From a virus, in IMG/VR virus record IMGVR_UViG_3300046010_016627, positions 1-33,343 of that record: a DNA stretch of 33,343 nucleotides, one strand, 5' to 3'. Positions 1 through 9,140 of this stretch are shown piece after piece. Below the pieces are notes generated by a model. It had not been told where the DNA came from. It did no database searches and was given only the letters and a program-made list of their open reading frames with translations. A program made the position numbers and the translations under genes. Position 1 is the first letter of the stretch, and every line of letters begins with the position of its first letter.

Positions 1-1054
1 CAGCTCCCAACTTGTAGACGCTAGATGCCGTCATTGTGCTAATCAAGGCAATGCGATAGTCTTGCGCAGCGCGTTCTACATCGTCATCAATCTTGTCATC
101 AGTTTCAACAAAACGCAACGTGAAAGAAGCGCCCTCTGGAAACTTGGGACGATTATCACTGCCTTGCCATGATTGCGGCCAATATATGCCCCTATCTTCA
201 GAAGAAATGCGAGTGCCAAGATCATCTTTTGATCGCCCAAGAATATCTCCATTGTCCCTAGTTAACTGGCCATTTTCATCGCGCTCTAGTACAAGCACAT
301 TAATGGGCACTACGTCATAAAGGCCAAGAGTGTTATTACTGGAAGGAGAAAATGCCTGGCTATAACCGTCAACGACAATAGTTCCACCTTTACTTGCTCG
401 ATAAGTGTAATCTTGTGCGCCTTGCGCATCTTTACTTGGGTCTTGCTCTGCATTGCCAGGAGGAAGCTTGAAATCACCAAACTTCAACGGGCCACTGGCG
501 TTGTTCCCATAAAGCCAATATTTTTGAGCAGGAAAATCTTCTAGCGGCGCCTGGCCAAATGCAGTAAAGCCATAATCATAAGCTTCAATATCTCCAGCTC
601 CAACAACGCCAAGCATTTGAATGAATTGCTTGTTGCCAAAACTTTGTACAGCGGACCAAATCAATGATGTATTAACTCTTAGTCCTCCAGCGCTTTTATT
701 ATCGTCTTCTTTGTTGGTATAAACCAAATTCACAGGATCGCCATAGCGTGCCACTTCTTGAAAAGAATTGAAGCCATAGCGCGGTCCAAAGATGGCATTG
801 CGACTTTGCTTGCCTACTTTTTGCTGCTCAGGAAGCTCAGGCTTCGGGGCCAATAATGCAGCGCCCACTTGAGCAAGAGTTCCAATAATACTAAGAACAA
901 GAGCGATGGTGCCAACTTCATTTCGCACGTCATAAATTGTTCCAACCTTTGCGTCTTTATAGTTCAGCCTTGCAAGATAGAATTGCCAATATTCTTCTTC
1001 CGTAATGCCAAGTGCTTCAATTAATTGATGCTCGTAGGGCAGTAATTTACGCAT
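1..1054 (-). CDS. Tail tip / central tail protein, J-like, 3'-truncated by window edge
   Basis: A minus-strand frame opens with ATG at 1054 (protein begins MRKLLPYEHQLIEALG) and stays open to position 1, giving about 351 residues without a stop. It continues beyond the window, so its full length is unknown. Residues about 47-70 form a hydrophobic stretch rich in A, L, V and I, followed by a proline-rich turn; the rest is a mixed beta-type sequence. It overlaps the NlpC-like gene by 8 nt. In lambda-like tails the gene after the K-like peptidase is I or J, so position is the main argument for a tip or receptor-binding hub. I do not recognise a specific family from the sequence alone. Confidence 0.6.
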   Translation of the reverse strand, partial: MRKLLPYEHQLIEALGITEEEYWQFYLARLNYKDAKVGTIYDVRNEVGTIALVLSIIGTLAQVGAALLAPKPELPEQQKVGKQSRNAIFGPRYGFNSFQEVARYGDPVNLVYTNKEDDNKSAGGLRVNTSLIWSAVQSFGNKQFIQMLGVVGAGDIEAYDYGFTAFGQAPLEDFPAQKYWLYGNNASGPLKFGDFKLPPGNAEQDPSKDAQGAQDYTYRASKGGTIVVDGYSQAFSPSSNNTLGLYDVVPINVLVLERDENGQLTRDNGDILGRSKDDLGTRISSEDRGIYWPQSWQGSDNRPKFPEGASFTLRFVETDDKIDDDVERAAQDYRIALISTMTASSVYKLGA

Positions 1055-1433
1055 CGGCTTTTGGCTTGAACCAGTTGAATTCTCTTATCGTCTTTGACGA
1101 TAAAGCAATGCTAACACTACGCCCTCTTGGGGCAATGCAAATAATGCCCCCGTTTGTCATTGTCCCCAATGCACTACGTCGCCCAAGCATTGCCACGCAG
1201 CCAGGCGATGGACTAAGTGTTCTATCAGTATTTTGCAAAAGCCAACGGGCCATCCTCAATGGAGGAAGAGTATTTTCTTCGTAGTTCTCATAGGCCCAAG
1301 CAAAATCAGTGGCATAATCATAAAGGCCGAGCCTTCGCCTAACCGCGCAAAACAATTGGAAACAATCTGTAAAGCCTAGGCCATCATCGGGAGAAGCTCC
1401 CCATTTATATTGCAAGCCAATGAGATCATTCAT
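1047..1433 (-). CDS. NlpC/P60-like tail tip protein with degenerate catalytic set
   Basis: A 128-residue protein. The N-terminus reads Y-K-W-G-A-S-P, then FTDCFQLF with Cys24, which fits the start of an NlpC/P60 cysteine peptidase (Y.wGg..p..G.DC). Further on, PGCVAML (about 77-83) corresponds to the usual pGDlvlf strand. The next block is TNGGIICI, where the family normally has the catalytic His (HvGIyl); here Asn94 sits at that place. The domain may be structural rather than enzymatic, or use another residue. It lies between the L-like gene (2 nt gap) and the J-like gene, matching lambda gpK, which helps assemble the tail tip and may digest peptidoglycan. Confidence 0.6.
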   Translation of the reverse strand: MNDLIGLQYKWGASPDDGLGFTDCFQLFCAVRRRLGLYDYATDFAWAYENYEENTLPPLRMARWLLQNTDRTLSPSPGCVAMLGRRSALGTMTNGGIICIAPRGRSVSIALSSKTIREFNWFKPKADA

Positions 1434-1435
1434 AA

Positions 1436-1945
1436 CTAGCGGAAGCTCACTTCTGCTGTCACTGGCAAAATGCCTACATTTGTAGTGTTAAATGTGCGTC
1501 GCGGAAAATTGGCCCCAACACTATCCATGGCGCTTCTAAAACGAAGTTCAACAGTAGTGTCATCAAACGATGCGCCTACGCCAATGTAGTATTCGTCATA
1601 CGATGCCACGGTGGAATAATTGTCATAATTTGAAAGACTTCCTGCATTGCCTAGCCATACTGTCTTGAATGATAATCGGCTAAGCCTATTGCCATCGCCA
1701 TTTTCAACTAGCGCTACTGTGAATTCACTATGCGGAAACAGGACGCGCAATAAGGCATTTTCTCCGTTTAAAGAAGCAAGAGAGCCTTCGGCCCTAAATG
1801 GTGCAAATTCATACAACGGCACGCTAGTGCCAGGAACCGCCACTTGAGAGCTACTTCCACCATGGAAGAAATTTTGATAGCGATGGATGAGGCCGTTGGT
1901 GGTAGTAAGTTCCAGGAAATTAGCAACAATAACTTTTTCGCTCAT
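1436..1945 (-). CDS. Minor tail protein, gpL/DUF1833-like
   Basis: A 169-residue protein, predicted mostly beta. It starts at ATG 1945, which overlaps the stop of the upstream gene as ATGA, so translation is coupled. Features include the N-terminal segment LLTTTNGLIHRYQNF-like (about 12-26), a central FRAEGSLASLNGENALLRVLF region and a C-terminal NFPRRTFNTTNVGILP stretch. The composition and place between the M-like and K-like genes fit the tail-tip L/DUF1833 family, which links the distal tail tube to the tip complex. No cysteine cluster like the iron-sulfur site of lambda gpL is visible. The family call comes mainly from gene order. Confidence 0.5.
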   Translation of the reverse strand: MSEKVIVANFLELTTTNGLIHRYQNFFHGGSSSQVAVPGTSVPLYEFAPFRAEGSLASLNGENALLRVLFPHSEFTVALVENGDGNRLSRLSFKTVWLGNAGSLSNYDNYSTVASYDEYYIGVGASFDDTTVELRFRSAMDSVGANFPRRTFNTTNVGILPVTAEVSFR

Positions 1946-2325
1946 GACAACTCGCCAATCAATCGCACTGTAACATTGCTTATCCCATTGAACACGGCCT
2001 CAATTGCAGGAGGCTCTGCGTATTCCCAAGAAATACTATCTGGCGCTCTTAGCTCGTCGCCAAAAGCCTCGCTCATTCCAGAAAACACTGCAGAAGGTAG
2101 AGCAAATCTATCTACACTACCATTTTGCCCATAGTAGTGATCAATAATTTGCTTTGCCACTGCATCAGTAACGCTCGCAAATTGAAGCTCAATGGAATGA
2201 CCATAAGCCTTATTGCCAAACACTCGCTTGACCGTAGCGCCTGATAATGCCCGATAAGTTTTAAGAGGGAATTGCCCTGCTGAGTAGGTTCTCGATGCAG
2301 GGCGAATAGAAGGAAAATCAGCCAT
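1942..2325 (-). CDS. Minor tail protein, gpM-like
   Basis: A 127-residue protein with start ATG at 2325, sharing one base with the tape measure stop (TAATG). It contains an alternating hydrophobic pattern (FGNKAYGHSIELQFASV, then IIDHYYGQNGSVDRFALP) typical of compact beta-sandwich tail-tip proteins, where the Y-x-G-Q-N-G turn precedes a strand. Gene order tape measure, this gene, L-like, K-like, J-like is the lambda order H-M-L-K-I-J, which supports the M-like assignment. It probably sits at the distal end of the tail tube. It could instead be a distal tail protein; sequence alone does not decide. Confidence 0.55.
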   Translation of the reverse strand: MADFPSIRPASRTYSAGQFPLKTYRALSGATVKRVFGNKAYGHSIELQFASVTDAVAKQIIDHYYGQNGSVDRFALPSAVFSGMSEAFGDELRAPDSISWEYAEPPAIEAVFNGISNVTVRLIGELS

Positions 2326-5300
2326 TAACGGATACCAATGCGGGAACGAGTGGATGGACTTTGTTGTATCTTATCAAGAGCCATATTCATTCCCCTAGTA
2401 GCACCGCCTGCAATTGAAGCACGGCGAGTTTCTGCCATTGCAAGTTCTAATTGTTCGCGGCTTACATACTCTACGCCATTAATCTTTGTACTTTCAAACT
2501 TAAGCGTAAGCGGAGCAGCATTGGCCATGCCAGGCGCATTGCTGCCCATTAAATCACGAGCAGAGCGGCCACCATTAATCTGCACTGGAATGGCACGACC
2601 ATTTGGCAGGGGCACAACGGCTTCGTTGTAACGTCCTTCGCCTACAAGGCCAAGAGTGGGACCAGAGACAACGCCGCCATTGGCGAAGGCACGGAAACCG
2701 CCAGGAACGATGCCGCCGTTAGCGTAGCCTGTTGTCACGGCGCCAAATGTGCCAGCGCTGGCGCCTAATGCCGCGCCACCTCCTTCCATGTACTGACTTG
2801 CTCCAGGCAGAATGTTTGAAATACCTCCTCCGCTACCCGCTGGATTTCCACCTCCGCCAAGCCCAGCAAACATTTTTGCAATGCCAATGGCGATGTAAGT
2901 AGCAATCATTTGCGAAGCAGCTTGAGAAAGCGCTTGACCAACACTTTGTAAGAAGCTGGCAAACACTTCTTTGGCAGTGGCAGTGCCAGAGATTAGTCCT
3001 GTCACGCCAGTTGTCATCGCTTCGCCGAATGCATCACCGATGCCATAAATGGATTGCTTAATTGCCTCATTTCTGGTTTCAAGAAGCGTAAGCTGATTTT
3101 GTAACTCAGCGAAACGAGATGCTTCTTCTTCTGGCGCACCGCGTCCGATTGCTTCTACGTATTTATCCGCTGCTGGTCCAATGAAGCCAGCAGATAGTCC
3201 CATGCCTCCAAGCGGAGATTCTTGTCTTATCTGCCCCATTAGCGATGCTTCTGCGCTTGATTGTTCAAGCTTCAATCGTTCCCTTAGTAATGGAATGTAG
3301 TTTTGCAATCCTTCTGTTAGTTGCTTAATCTTTTCTACATTAGAGGCATTTAACCTATCTGCCTGCTCTTGTGTCAGAATGCCATCTTTAACTAGCTTGT
3401 TATTCGCTGCGATTGCGTCGTTAGCCATTTGCACACCAAGCGCAGCTTTTTCTCGCGTTTCGCTAATCTTCTGCTCTGTATCCAGCGCTTCGCCAAAAAG
3501 ACCAGAGGTCATTAAGTCGATGCGATTTTGGAGCAATGTATTTTCGAGGCGTTGCTGTTCAATAGGAACAATAGATGCCGTATATTCACGAATCAAAACG
3601 TTCAGTTCTTGCTGAGCTTGAATATTTGCATATTTAATTTGAGCGTTTTCTTTTTCTTTCGCATTGATCGCTTCTTGGCTTGCGAGTGCGGCACTATAGT
3701 CCTTCTTAGCCTCAGCTCTCACTCTGGATGCTGGCATGCCAGATTTAGGCTCCTGCAAATGTCCCACCTTATACATCTGCCCTTGAGGTCCTCTTACATT
3801 CGCCGTGTAACCTAGCCCCCCTTCCATTCCGGCACTTTGCATGGAGTAGCCAGCAGCAAGATTCAATGGAGTGTTGGCAGGCCCGGCAAGGTCAATGCCG
3901 CGATGGAAAGTGCTGGCACCAGGAATGCCGGTATTGCGCGGTCCATAGCCGCTTGTCATTTGCAGTTGGCGTCGCACCGCTGGATCAAACAACGCACGCG
4001 CTTCTGCTTCTGAAATGCGACTTCCATCTGCTCGTCTCACGTCGAAATGTGGACCACTGGAAATTCCAGTGCTGCCCTGCATAAGACCAGTAGTTGCACC
4101 AATGCCGGCGCCTCCCGCAACATACGCACGTGACTGTGCTTCTGTTTCCGCTTTTACTGTTTCAATGCGGGCTCTACGTATTGCTTCAATGCGACGAATT
4201 TCAATGGCCTGAAGATCGCGTTGGAATTTGATTTCTCGGCTCATCCAATCATTTTGACCAGCCTCTAAGAAGTCATACTTTGCTTGTTGCAAGTTCTTCC
4301 ATTGATCAAACTCCATCTCATTTAAATCAATAGCTTGCTGAGAACTTAGCTTCATTAAATCGGCTTCATACTTACGCTTGTCATCCGCAAGTTTACGCGC
4401 TTCTTCTGCTGCCTTCTGTTGAGCCCTAAGAGCTTTTTCGTCGGGAGCACCAGCTTCCAATCCAAGCCCACCTTGCTCCTTCAATTTTTGGCTTTGCTTT
4501 TGAGCTTGACCAATTAAGCCTTCTGATTGACCAATGGTTTTATTAAAGACAGAAACTTGTTTCTCTGCTAGCGCATACGCATCACGCAGGTCGCCTATTT
4601 TTACTTTATACCCAGCGCCGACTTTCCTCATCGAATTTTCCACAATTAGGCCAGTAGCCATCAACTGAGACGCCAATGCAGAAGGAATTTCTCTGTAAAA
4701 ACTGCTTCCCGCTTGATCCTTTTTAATAACAGAATCCAGTTGATTTTTAATATTTTTGTACGTCTCAACTCTGGCATTCATGTTGCCGATTGCTTCTTTT
4801 ACCCCAGCAACATCTCCCAGCTTTGCAGAAGCTTTTGCTGCATCTTGCATTCCCTTAGCCTGTCCTGATACCGACGCCATCGCATTTTGAAGCTCGACAA
4901 ACCTTGAAATTAAAGCCCCAATCGCAACCAAGGCAATACCTATAACGCTTTTAATCATTACTGTTTGCACCGCAGTGCCAAATTGATACATCGCAACTGT
5001 CGTTTGCTGAGTCGCTACACGCATTCCTAGCGTCACCTGGGCATACACGACTCCTTGCGCAATAAATCGCGTAATTGCAACTATTGCAGCGCCAATACCG
5101 CTAGCTGCTAAAGCTTTGTATGCAGTAGTCAACAGCAAGACTTGTACATAGGTGCCAGCAAGGTAGCCGACAATAGGCAGGGCAAGTAATCTTGAAGCTT
5201 GCAAAGTGACGGCTCCAAAACCCTGAACCAAAACAGACACCTGTTGGAATACATATTTAAGATTTTCGCCAATACCAGAAAGCGTTGGAACAAGAGTTTT

Positions 5301-7904
5301 TAGCGCATTAGCAAAATCTTGAGCAGCCGGAGTAGCGGCTTGCTGTCCAGAGAAATAAGCATTTACGCCATCTGTTAAATTCTTAAGTGTATTAACAAGG
5401 GGAACAGCCACTGTGTTAAGCACGCCAATTGCTGCAGGCTCAAAGCTTTCATAAAGCTTTTGCGTTGCAGTTTGCATGCGATTTATTGCGCCTTGGAATG
5501 TTTTTGCCGCGCCTTCTGCTCCGGGACCGAATTCTTTGTTCATTCCAAGGGCGACATTGCGTAATAGTTCGCGCATCTTGCCGCCTTTATACACGCCATC
5601 TTCCAAGGCTTTGCCAAACTTTTGAATGGCATCTGGCCCTTTGAATCCAGCCGCTTCCGCGAAAATCCCCATAGCGCCAGGCAACACATCGCCTAACTGC
5701 CCTTTTAATTCTTCACTCATCACCTGGCCTTTACTGGCCATCTGAGCAAAGGCGTAGTTCACGCGATCCACTTTGTCAGCACTTAAGCCATAAGTAGCAG
5801 CAGCCTTGCTAATTCCCAGGAAGAGATTCTGAATTTCTCCGGCAGCGAAACCAGCAGGCTCCATGGAAGCAAACAATTTCGTGAAGCCATCACGAGCCGA
5901 TTGCAATGGAATGCTATATTTTTCAACGGCAGCCAGAATGAATTCGTTTGCGTCAGCAGCAGCACTTGCACTGCCAGTAACGCTTAATAAAGTGTTCCTA
6001 AAGCTTTGAAGTTCGGAAACAGCAGTTGCAACTTGTCCGGGGAAATTCTGGACAAAAGCTAACAGTTTGTAAGCTTGCCCGAAAAGAAGCACTTGCTTCG
6101 TTGCAAAGCCAAATTCGTCTCCAAGTTCACGAATAGCACCAGCGCCAGGAAGGTTAATCCCTCCCATGGCACGACCAAATCCGCCAAATCCACCAGCTCC
6201 GCCAAAACCACCAAATCCGCCGCCTCCAGCAGGAGGCTGCATGCCACCGCCTGCTCCACTGGCCATGGCTGGCTGAGGAACAATGGCACCGCCCGCCGCA
6301 TAGGGCACAATTGCGCTGGTGGGACGTGCTCCCCTATATGCGTAGCTATAAGGTGATGGAATGCGTCCTGCGCCACCACCAATTACATCTATGCCGCGCA
6401 AGTCCGAACGCATGCGGGCTTCACGTTCGCGGCGTGCCATCATTTCTGCGCGTGTTTCGCCGCCCACTGCGCCTGTCGAATAGACACTAGGAGCACGCCC
6501 CACTCCAGCAGGAAGCAATCCGGCAATGCGACTAGGGCCAAGCAAAGGCTGCTGCGTAGCACCAAGTCCCATCCGGACACCTCTCACCTGTTGCTTTAAC
6601 GAATCAACGAAAGCAAATGCAGCTCCGCGTAAAATTTTCTTTAGTTCATCACTCAATGCGGTAGGAAGATATTTTTGCCCTCCAAAAGAAGTGCCGGGCA
6701 ATGCAGAAGGAATGGCACCAGGAGGTAATGCCCTGCCGGTTTCAGATGGACCAATAGGAATATTGCGAGGCGGAATGGTTGATGGGAAATTGACACCAGG
6801 CAATGCACGCCTTTGTTGCATTTCGCGACGAATTGTTGCCGGATCCATGCCCAGCATCTGAAAAAGCCCGCGAGCAAATGTATCCAGTACTTTATTCAGC
6901 CCGCTTCTATCCGGATTCCTCATTACCGCTTGAGGATCAAGATACCTCGTGATAGCCTCAATGCTTGCCTCCTGAACAAGCTTGTTAATCAGCTCAGCAG
7001 CAGTGTCACTCTTGTATTTTGAATAACCACCCACTCCAACTTGCTTGGCAATATTTTTAAGACTCCCGATACCTTCCCCTGTGATTGCTGTGCGGAATTG
7101 TTCGCGTCGCGCGGATTCCGTTACGCCACCCCCAGCCATTCGCTCCGCGCCTATGCGGGCAATGTCTTCCATCTTCCTTGCCACTTCGGCCTGGATTTGA
7201 GCAGGAGTTTTTGCGATATCAACTCCTGCTTTTATCTTGATTGCAATACTTCCTAGTTTTTCATTTACTGCCTTCTTGAAACTAGAGACATCTGCATTGT
7301 TTATTGATGCTTTGATGCTCGTGGGAACCCGAAGCTTTCCACTTCCCTGTTTAATTTTTTGATCAGATTGAATACGACTTTCAATCGCATCCAGTACACT
7401 TCTGACTTCTTTACCAGTAGCGCCATTTTTAATAGCGACAGTCACCTGTGCTTGTTTTGCTAACCCCTTGACAAATGCAGCCACATTGGGAGTGGCGAGC
7501 TTTGTTGGAAGCTGAATTTCTCCAGCCCCTCCAGATACAATGTCTCTGCGAATTTGCGCCCGTATCTTGCGGATTTTTTCTTTGCTAAATTTTTCAATGT
7601 TGGCAGAAGCATTGATGCTCAGCTCAATTTTTTCATCCTTGAGATTTTTGAGCGTTTGCTTGAAAGTATTTACTTGTTTAAGCAGGGCTTCAAGGCTTGT
7701 GCTTTTTACTTCAACGTCATATTTTTTCCTGCCAAGTGAATTGCTCAGTAATCGCAATTCATTGGTGATTTTGCTCCTATTGAAACGAACATTAATATCA
7801 ATCGGCTGTCCCGCAAGAGTAGACGATGCTTTCTGTAATTCTTGCCTGAAGAAATTAAGGTCAAGACCCACCTTAAGGGTCATGTCAGCATTTTGACCTG
7901 CCAT
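2325..7904 (-). CDS. Tape measure protein with internal M23-like peptidase module
   Basis: A very long protein (1859 residues from ATG 7904; an upstream TTG at 7910 is also in frame) that sets tail length and is expelled on DNA entry. The N-terminal 350 residues are Lys-rich and helical. A Gly-rich stretch lies near 545-580. Residues about 590-790 hold a classic tape-measure block (FAQMASKGQVMSEELKGQLG, then LPGAM). Hydrophobic segments near 900-1010 may be membrane-spanning. A coiled coil covers about 1170-1270. Around 1290-1390 are M23 metallopeptidase motifs: GPHFDVR, then SGYGPR, FHRGIDLAGP and KVGHL. In ordinary M23 domains the GPH block comes last, so the module looks circularly permuted. 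A second coiled region follows, then Gly-rich repeats near the C-terminus. It is preceded by the frameshifted tail chaperone, as usual in siphoviruses. Confidence 0.93.
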   Translation of the reverse strand: MAGQNADMTLKVGLDLNFFRQELQKASSTLAGQPIDINVRFNRSKITNELRLLSNSLGRKKYDVEVKSTSLEALLKQVNTFKQTLKNLKDEKIELSINASANIEKFSKEKIRKIRAQIRRDIVSGGAGEIQLPTKLATPNVAAFVKGLAKQAQVTVAIKNGATGKEVRSVLDAIESRIQSDQKIKQGSGKLRVPTSIKASINNADVSSFKKAVNEKLGSIAIKIKAGVDIAKTPAQIQAEVARKMEDIARIGAERMAGGGVTESARREQFRTAITGEGIGSLKNIAKQVGVGGYSKYKSDTAAELINKLVQEASIEAITRYLDPQAVMRNPDRSGLNKVLDTFARGLFQMLGMDPATIRREMQQRRALPGVNFPSTIPPRNIPIGPSETGRALPPGAIPSALPGTSFGGQKYLPTALSDELKKILRGAAFAFVDSLKQQVRGVRMGLGATQQPLLGPSRIAGLLPAGVGRAPSVYSTGAVGGETRAEMMARREREARMRSDLRGIDVIGGGAGRIPSPYSYAYRGARPTSAIVPYAAGGAIVPQPAMASGAGGGMQPPAGGGGFGGFGGAGGFGGFGRAMGGINLPGAGAIRELGDEFGFATKQVLLFGQAYKLLAFVQNFPGQVATAVSELQSFRNTLLSVTGSASAAADANEFILAAVEKYSIPLQSARDGFTKLFASMEPAGFAAGEIQNLFLGISKAAATYGLSADKVDRVNYAFAQMASKGQVMSEELKGQLGDVLPGAMGIFAEAAGFKGPDAIQKFGKALEDGVYKGGKMRELLRNVALGMNKEFGPGAEGAAKTFQGAINRMQTATQKLYESFEPAAIGVLNTVAVPLVNTLKNLTDGVNAYFSGQQAATPAAQDFANALKTLVPTLSGIGENLKYVFQQVSVLVQGFGAVTLQASRLLALPIVGYLAGTYVQVLLLTTAYKALAASGIGAAIVAITRFIAQGVVYAQVTLGMRVATQQTTVAMYQFGTAVQTVMIKSVIGIALVAIGALISRFVELQNAMASVSGQAKGMQDAAKASAKLGDVAGVKEAIGNMNARVETYKNIKNQLDSVIKKDQAGSSFYREIPSALASQLMATGLIVENSMRKVGAGYKVKIGDLRDAYALAEKQVSVFNKTIGQSEGLIGQAQKQSQKLKEQGGLGLEAGAPDEKALRAQQKAAEEARKLADDKRKYEADLMKLSSQQAIDLNEMEFDQWKNLQQAKYDFLEAGQNDWMSREIKFQRDLQAIEIRRIEAIRRARIETVKAETEAQSRAYVAGGAGIGATTGLMQGSTGISSGPHFDVRRADGSRISEAEARALFDPAVRRQLQMTSGYGPRNTGIPGASTFHRGIDLAGPANTPLNLAAGYSMQSAGMEGGLGYTANVRGPQGQMYKVGHLQEPKSGMPASRVRAEAKKDYSAALASQEAINAKEKENAQIKYANIQAQQELNVLIREYTASIVPIEQQRLENTLLQNRIDLMTSGLFGEALDTEQKISETREKAALGVQMANDAIAANNKLVKDGILTQEQADRLNASNVEKIKQLTEGLQNYIPLLRERLKLEQSSAEASLMGQIRQESPLGGMGLSAGFIGPAADKYVEAIGRGAPEEEASRFAELQNQLTLLETRNEAIKQSIYGIGDAFGEAMTTGVTGLISGTATAKEVFASFLQSVGQALSQAASQMIATYIAIGIAKMFAGLGGGGNPAGSGGGISNILPGASQYMEGGGAALGASAGTFGAVTTGYANGGIVPGGFRAFANGGVVSGPTLGLVGEGRYNEAVVPLPNGRAIPVQINGGRSARDLMGSNAPGMANAAPLTLKFESTKINGVEYVSREQLELAMAETRRASIAGGATRGMNMALDKIQQSPSTRSRIGIR

Positions 7905-7937
7905 CTTCAACTGCTCGTTATTGTCTTCATTCTATAA

Positions 7938-8372
7938 TCATTGATCCTGATTACGCCCAGCAAAAGCTTTTAAATCATCAGCCAACAATGCGATCACTCG
8001 TCCGTCCATCCTCCTTGTCTTCATTAAACGTTGGAAGACAATCAAGCTAGCATCCGTAACGCCCGTATCTTTCTTGATTGATTTTGTGTCAAACGGCAGG
8101 AAGTCTTCTGGTTTCACTTTGGACTTGCGCCCTGCCATCATTCCAGCCGCCATCGTACCAAGCTTAGCAATGGCTACGCTTTGCACATTATATTTTGCCA
8201 CGTCATGCTTATCAAGATATTTCAAGGCACGCTTGATATCAGACAATGGCTGCCGACCAAATTGGTCAGCATGCCATCGCCTATCATTGAAATCAGAAGC
8301 CGAAAGCCGAAAATAGATTTCGTTCCAATCTGTTAAGCTTTTAAGCTGGTTACGCGCTCGCGTTTCCAGCAT
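7938..8372 (-). CDS. Tail assembly chaperone T-part, made as GT fusion by -1 frameshift
   Basis: This 144-codon stretch (from ATG 8372) is probably the C-terminal part of a frameshift fusion rather than a free protein. The same frame is open upstream of the ATG through residues SDEEEWSSIAE and meets the slippery run at 8405-8411, so a -1 shift in the G gene joins it without a stop; the fusion product would span 8914 to 7938. Its place directly before the tape measure gene is where siphoviruses keep the G/GT chaperone pair, which coats the tape measure and recruits tail tube subunits. The sequence is Lys/Arg-rich and helical. Whether the ATG at 8372 is also used is unknown. Confidence 0.75.
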   Translation of the reverse strand: MLETRARNQLKSLTDWNEIYFRLSASDFNDRRWHADQFGRQPLSDIKRALKYLDKHDVAKYNVQSVAIAKLGTMAAGMMAGRKSKVKPEDFLPFDTKSIKKDTGVTDASLIVFQRLMKTRRMDGRVIALLADDLKAFAGRNQDQ

Positions 8373-8377
8373 TTCTG

Positions 8378-8914
8378 CTATTGAGGACCATTCCTCTTCG
8401 TCGCTTTTTTTGCTGCCACTGCCTCCTGGGTTTCAGCGTTTTGCTCTTCAGCAATAAACTCAACTACTTTTGCAATGGCTTTGCGAGGAAGATTTTTAGT
8501 GTCGTCCAGTTCCCAATCAGCAAGATCTTGCCATTCGCCATCAATCAAGCCTTGGCCGCGAGAGCGAATGAAAGCAGTGACCATGCGGGCATTGGTGCTT
8601 TCCACTGAAGAGCCGCTGGTGATCATGCTCAGCGTTTCCTCGGTGTATTCCGAGAGAAGTTCAGCTTCAGTGATGGAACCACCGCCTCCTTGAAGCAAAC
8701 CAAAAGCTTCGTCAAGAGGAATGTCCTTTGCAGTGGCAATGCGCTTAGCCAGTTGCACAGCTCTAATAGTAGCTTGGCTTTGCAGTTTACTAATTTCTTC
8801 CTGTTCAATTGCTTCAGCGACAAGCCAACCACCATATTTTTTCATGCGAATTTCAGGCAGAAGCTCAAAATAGTCCTCGGCTTTAGTCTGCAGAAGGAAG
8901 CTGTATTTGCTCAT
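8378..8914 (-). CDS. Tail assembly chaperone G (frame 0)
   Basis: A protein of about 178 residues starting at ATG 8914 (a TTG at 8920 is an alternative start). It overlaps the preceding gene by 32 nt. It is mainly helical, with an acidic second half (EYTEETLSM, DWELDDTKNL) and an Ala/Lys tail AVAAKKATKRN. The tail contains the slippery run GCA-AAA-AAA at 8413-8405. Gene position, size and the in-frame slippery heptamer match the gpG-type chaperone of siphoviruses, in which most ribosomes stop and a minority shift into the T frame. Direct family recognition from residues is weak; the frameshift and position carry the call. Confidence 0.75.
   Translation of the reverse strand: MSKYSFLLQTKAEDYFELLPEIRMKKYGGWLVAEAIEQEEISKLQSQATIRAVQLAKRIATAKDIPLDEAFGLLQGGGGSITEAELLSEYTEETLSMITSGSSVESTNARMVTAFIRSRGQGLIDGEWQDLADWELDDTKNLPRKAIAKVVEFIAEEQNAETQEAVAAKKATKRNGPQ
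8405..8411 (-). other. Programmed -1 frameshift site, A AAA AAA, G/GT tail chaperone
   Basis: On the minus strand frame 0 reads GCA AAA AAA GCG. The heptamer A-AAA-AAA is in the X-XXY-YYZ register needed for a -1 slip. Frame 0 stops about 25 nt further on (TAG), while the -1 frame continues through SDEEEWSSIAE into the downstream gene. Programmed frameshifting between G and GT is a conserved feature of siphovirus tail operons. Confidence 0.85.
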
Positions 8915-9140
8915 GATCAAGAACGTTTAACAATGCGTTGAACACCTTCACTCTTTCGCTGCTAGAGCGAAATTCTTTGGGCACTTCAACAAGCAATGAA
9001 TGATTTTCGTTGCTTATTCTAATGGTCTCTTCTCGGCAGGAAATAAGACAGAGGATGCCCACTTCCATGGAGGACCCCTCAATCTGGATATCAATGGCGT
9101 GAACAGAGCGGTCTTGGCTCCATAAATAGTCAATGTTCAT
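8883..9140 (-). CDS. Small hypothetical protein in neck/tail operon
   Basis: An 85-residue protein with start ATG at 9140 overlapping the previous stop as ATGA, so it is coupled to the gp10-like gene. It has alternating hydrophobic residues in the first half (HAIDIQIEGSSMEVGILCLI), two cysteines, and a Ser/Glu-rich second half. No family is recognised. The position between a neck protein and the chaperone pair suggests a tail completion or assembly role. It overlaps the next gene by 32 nt, and the reading frame has no internal stop, which supports it being real. Confidence 0.55.
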   Translation of the reverse strand: MNIDYLWSQDRSVHAIDIQIEGSSMEVGILCLISCREETIRISNENHSLLVEVPKEFRSSSERVKVFNALLNVLDHEQIQLPSAD

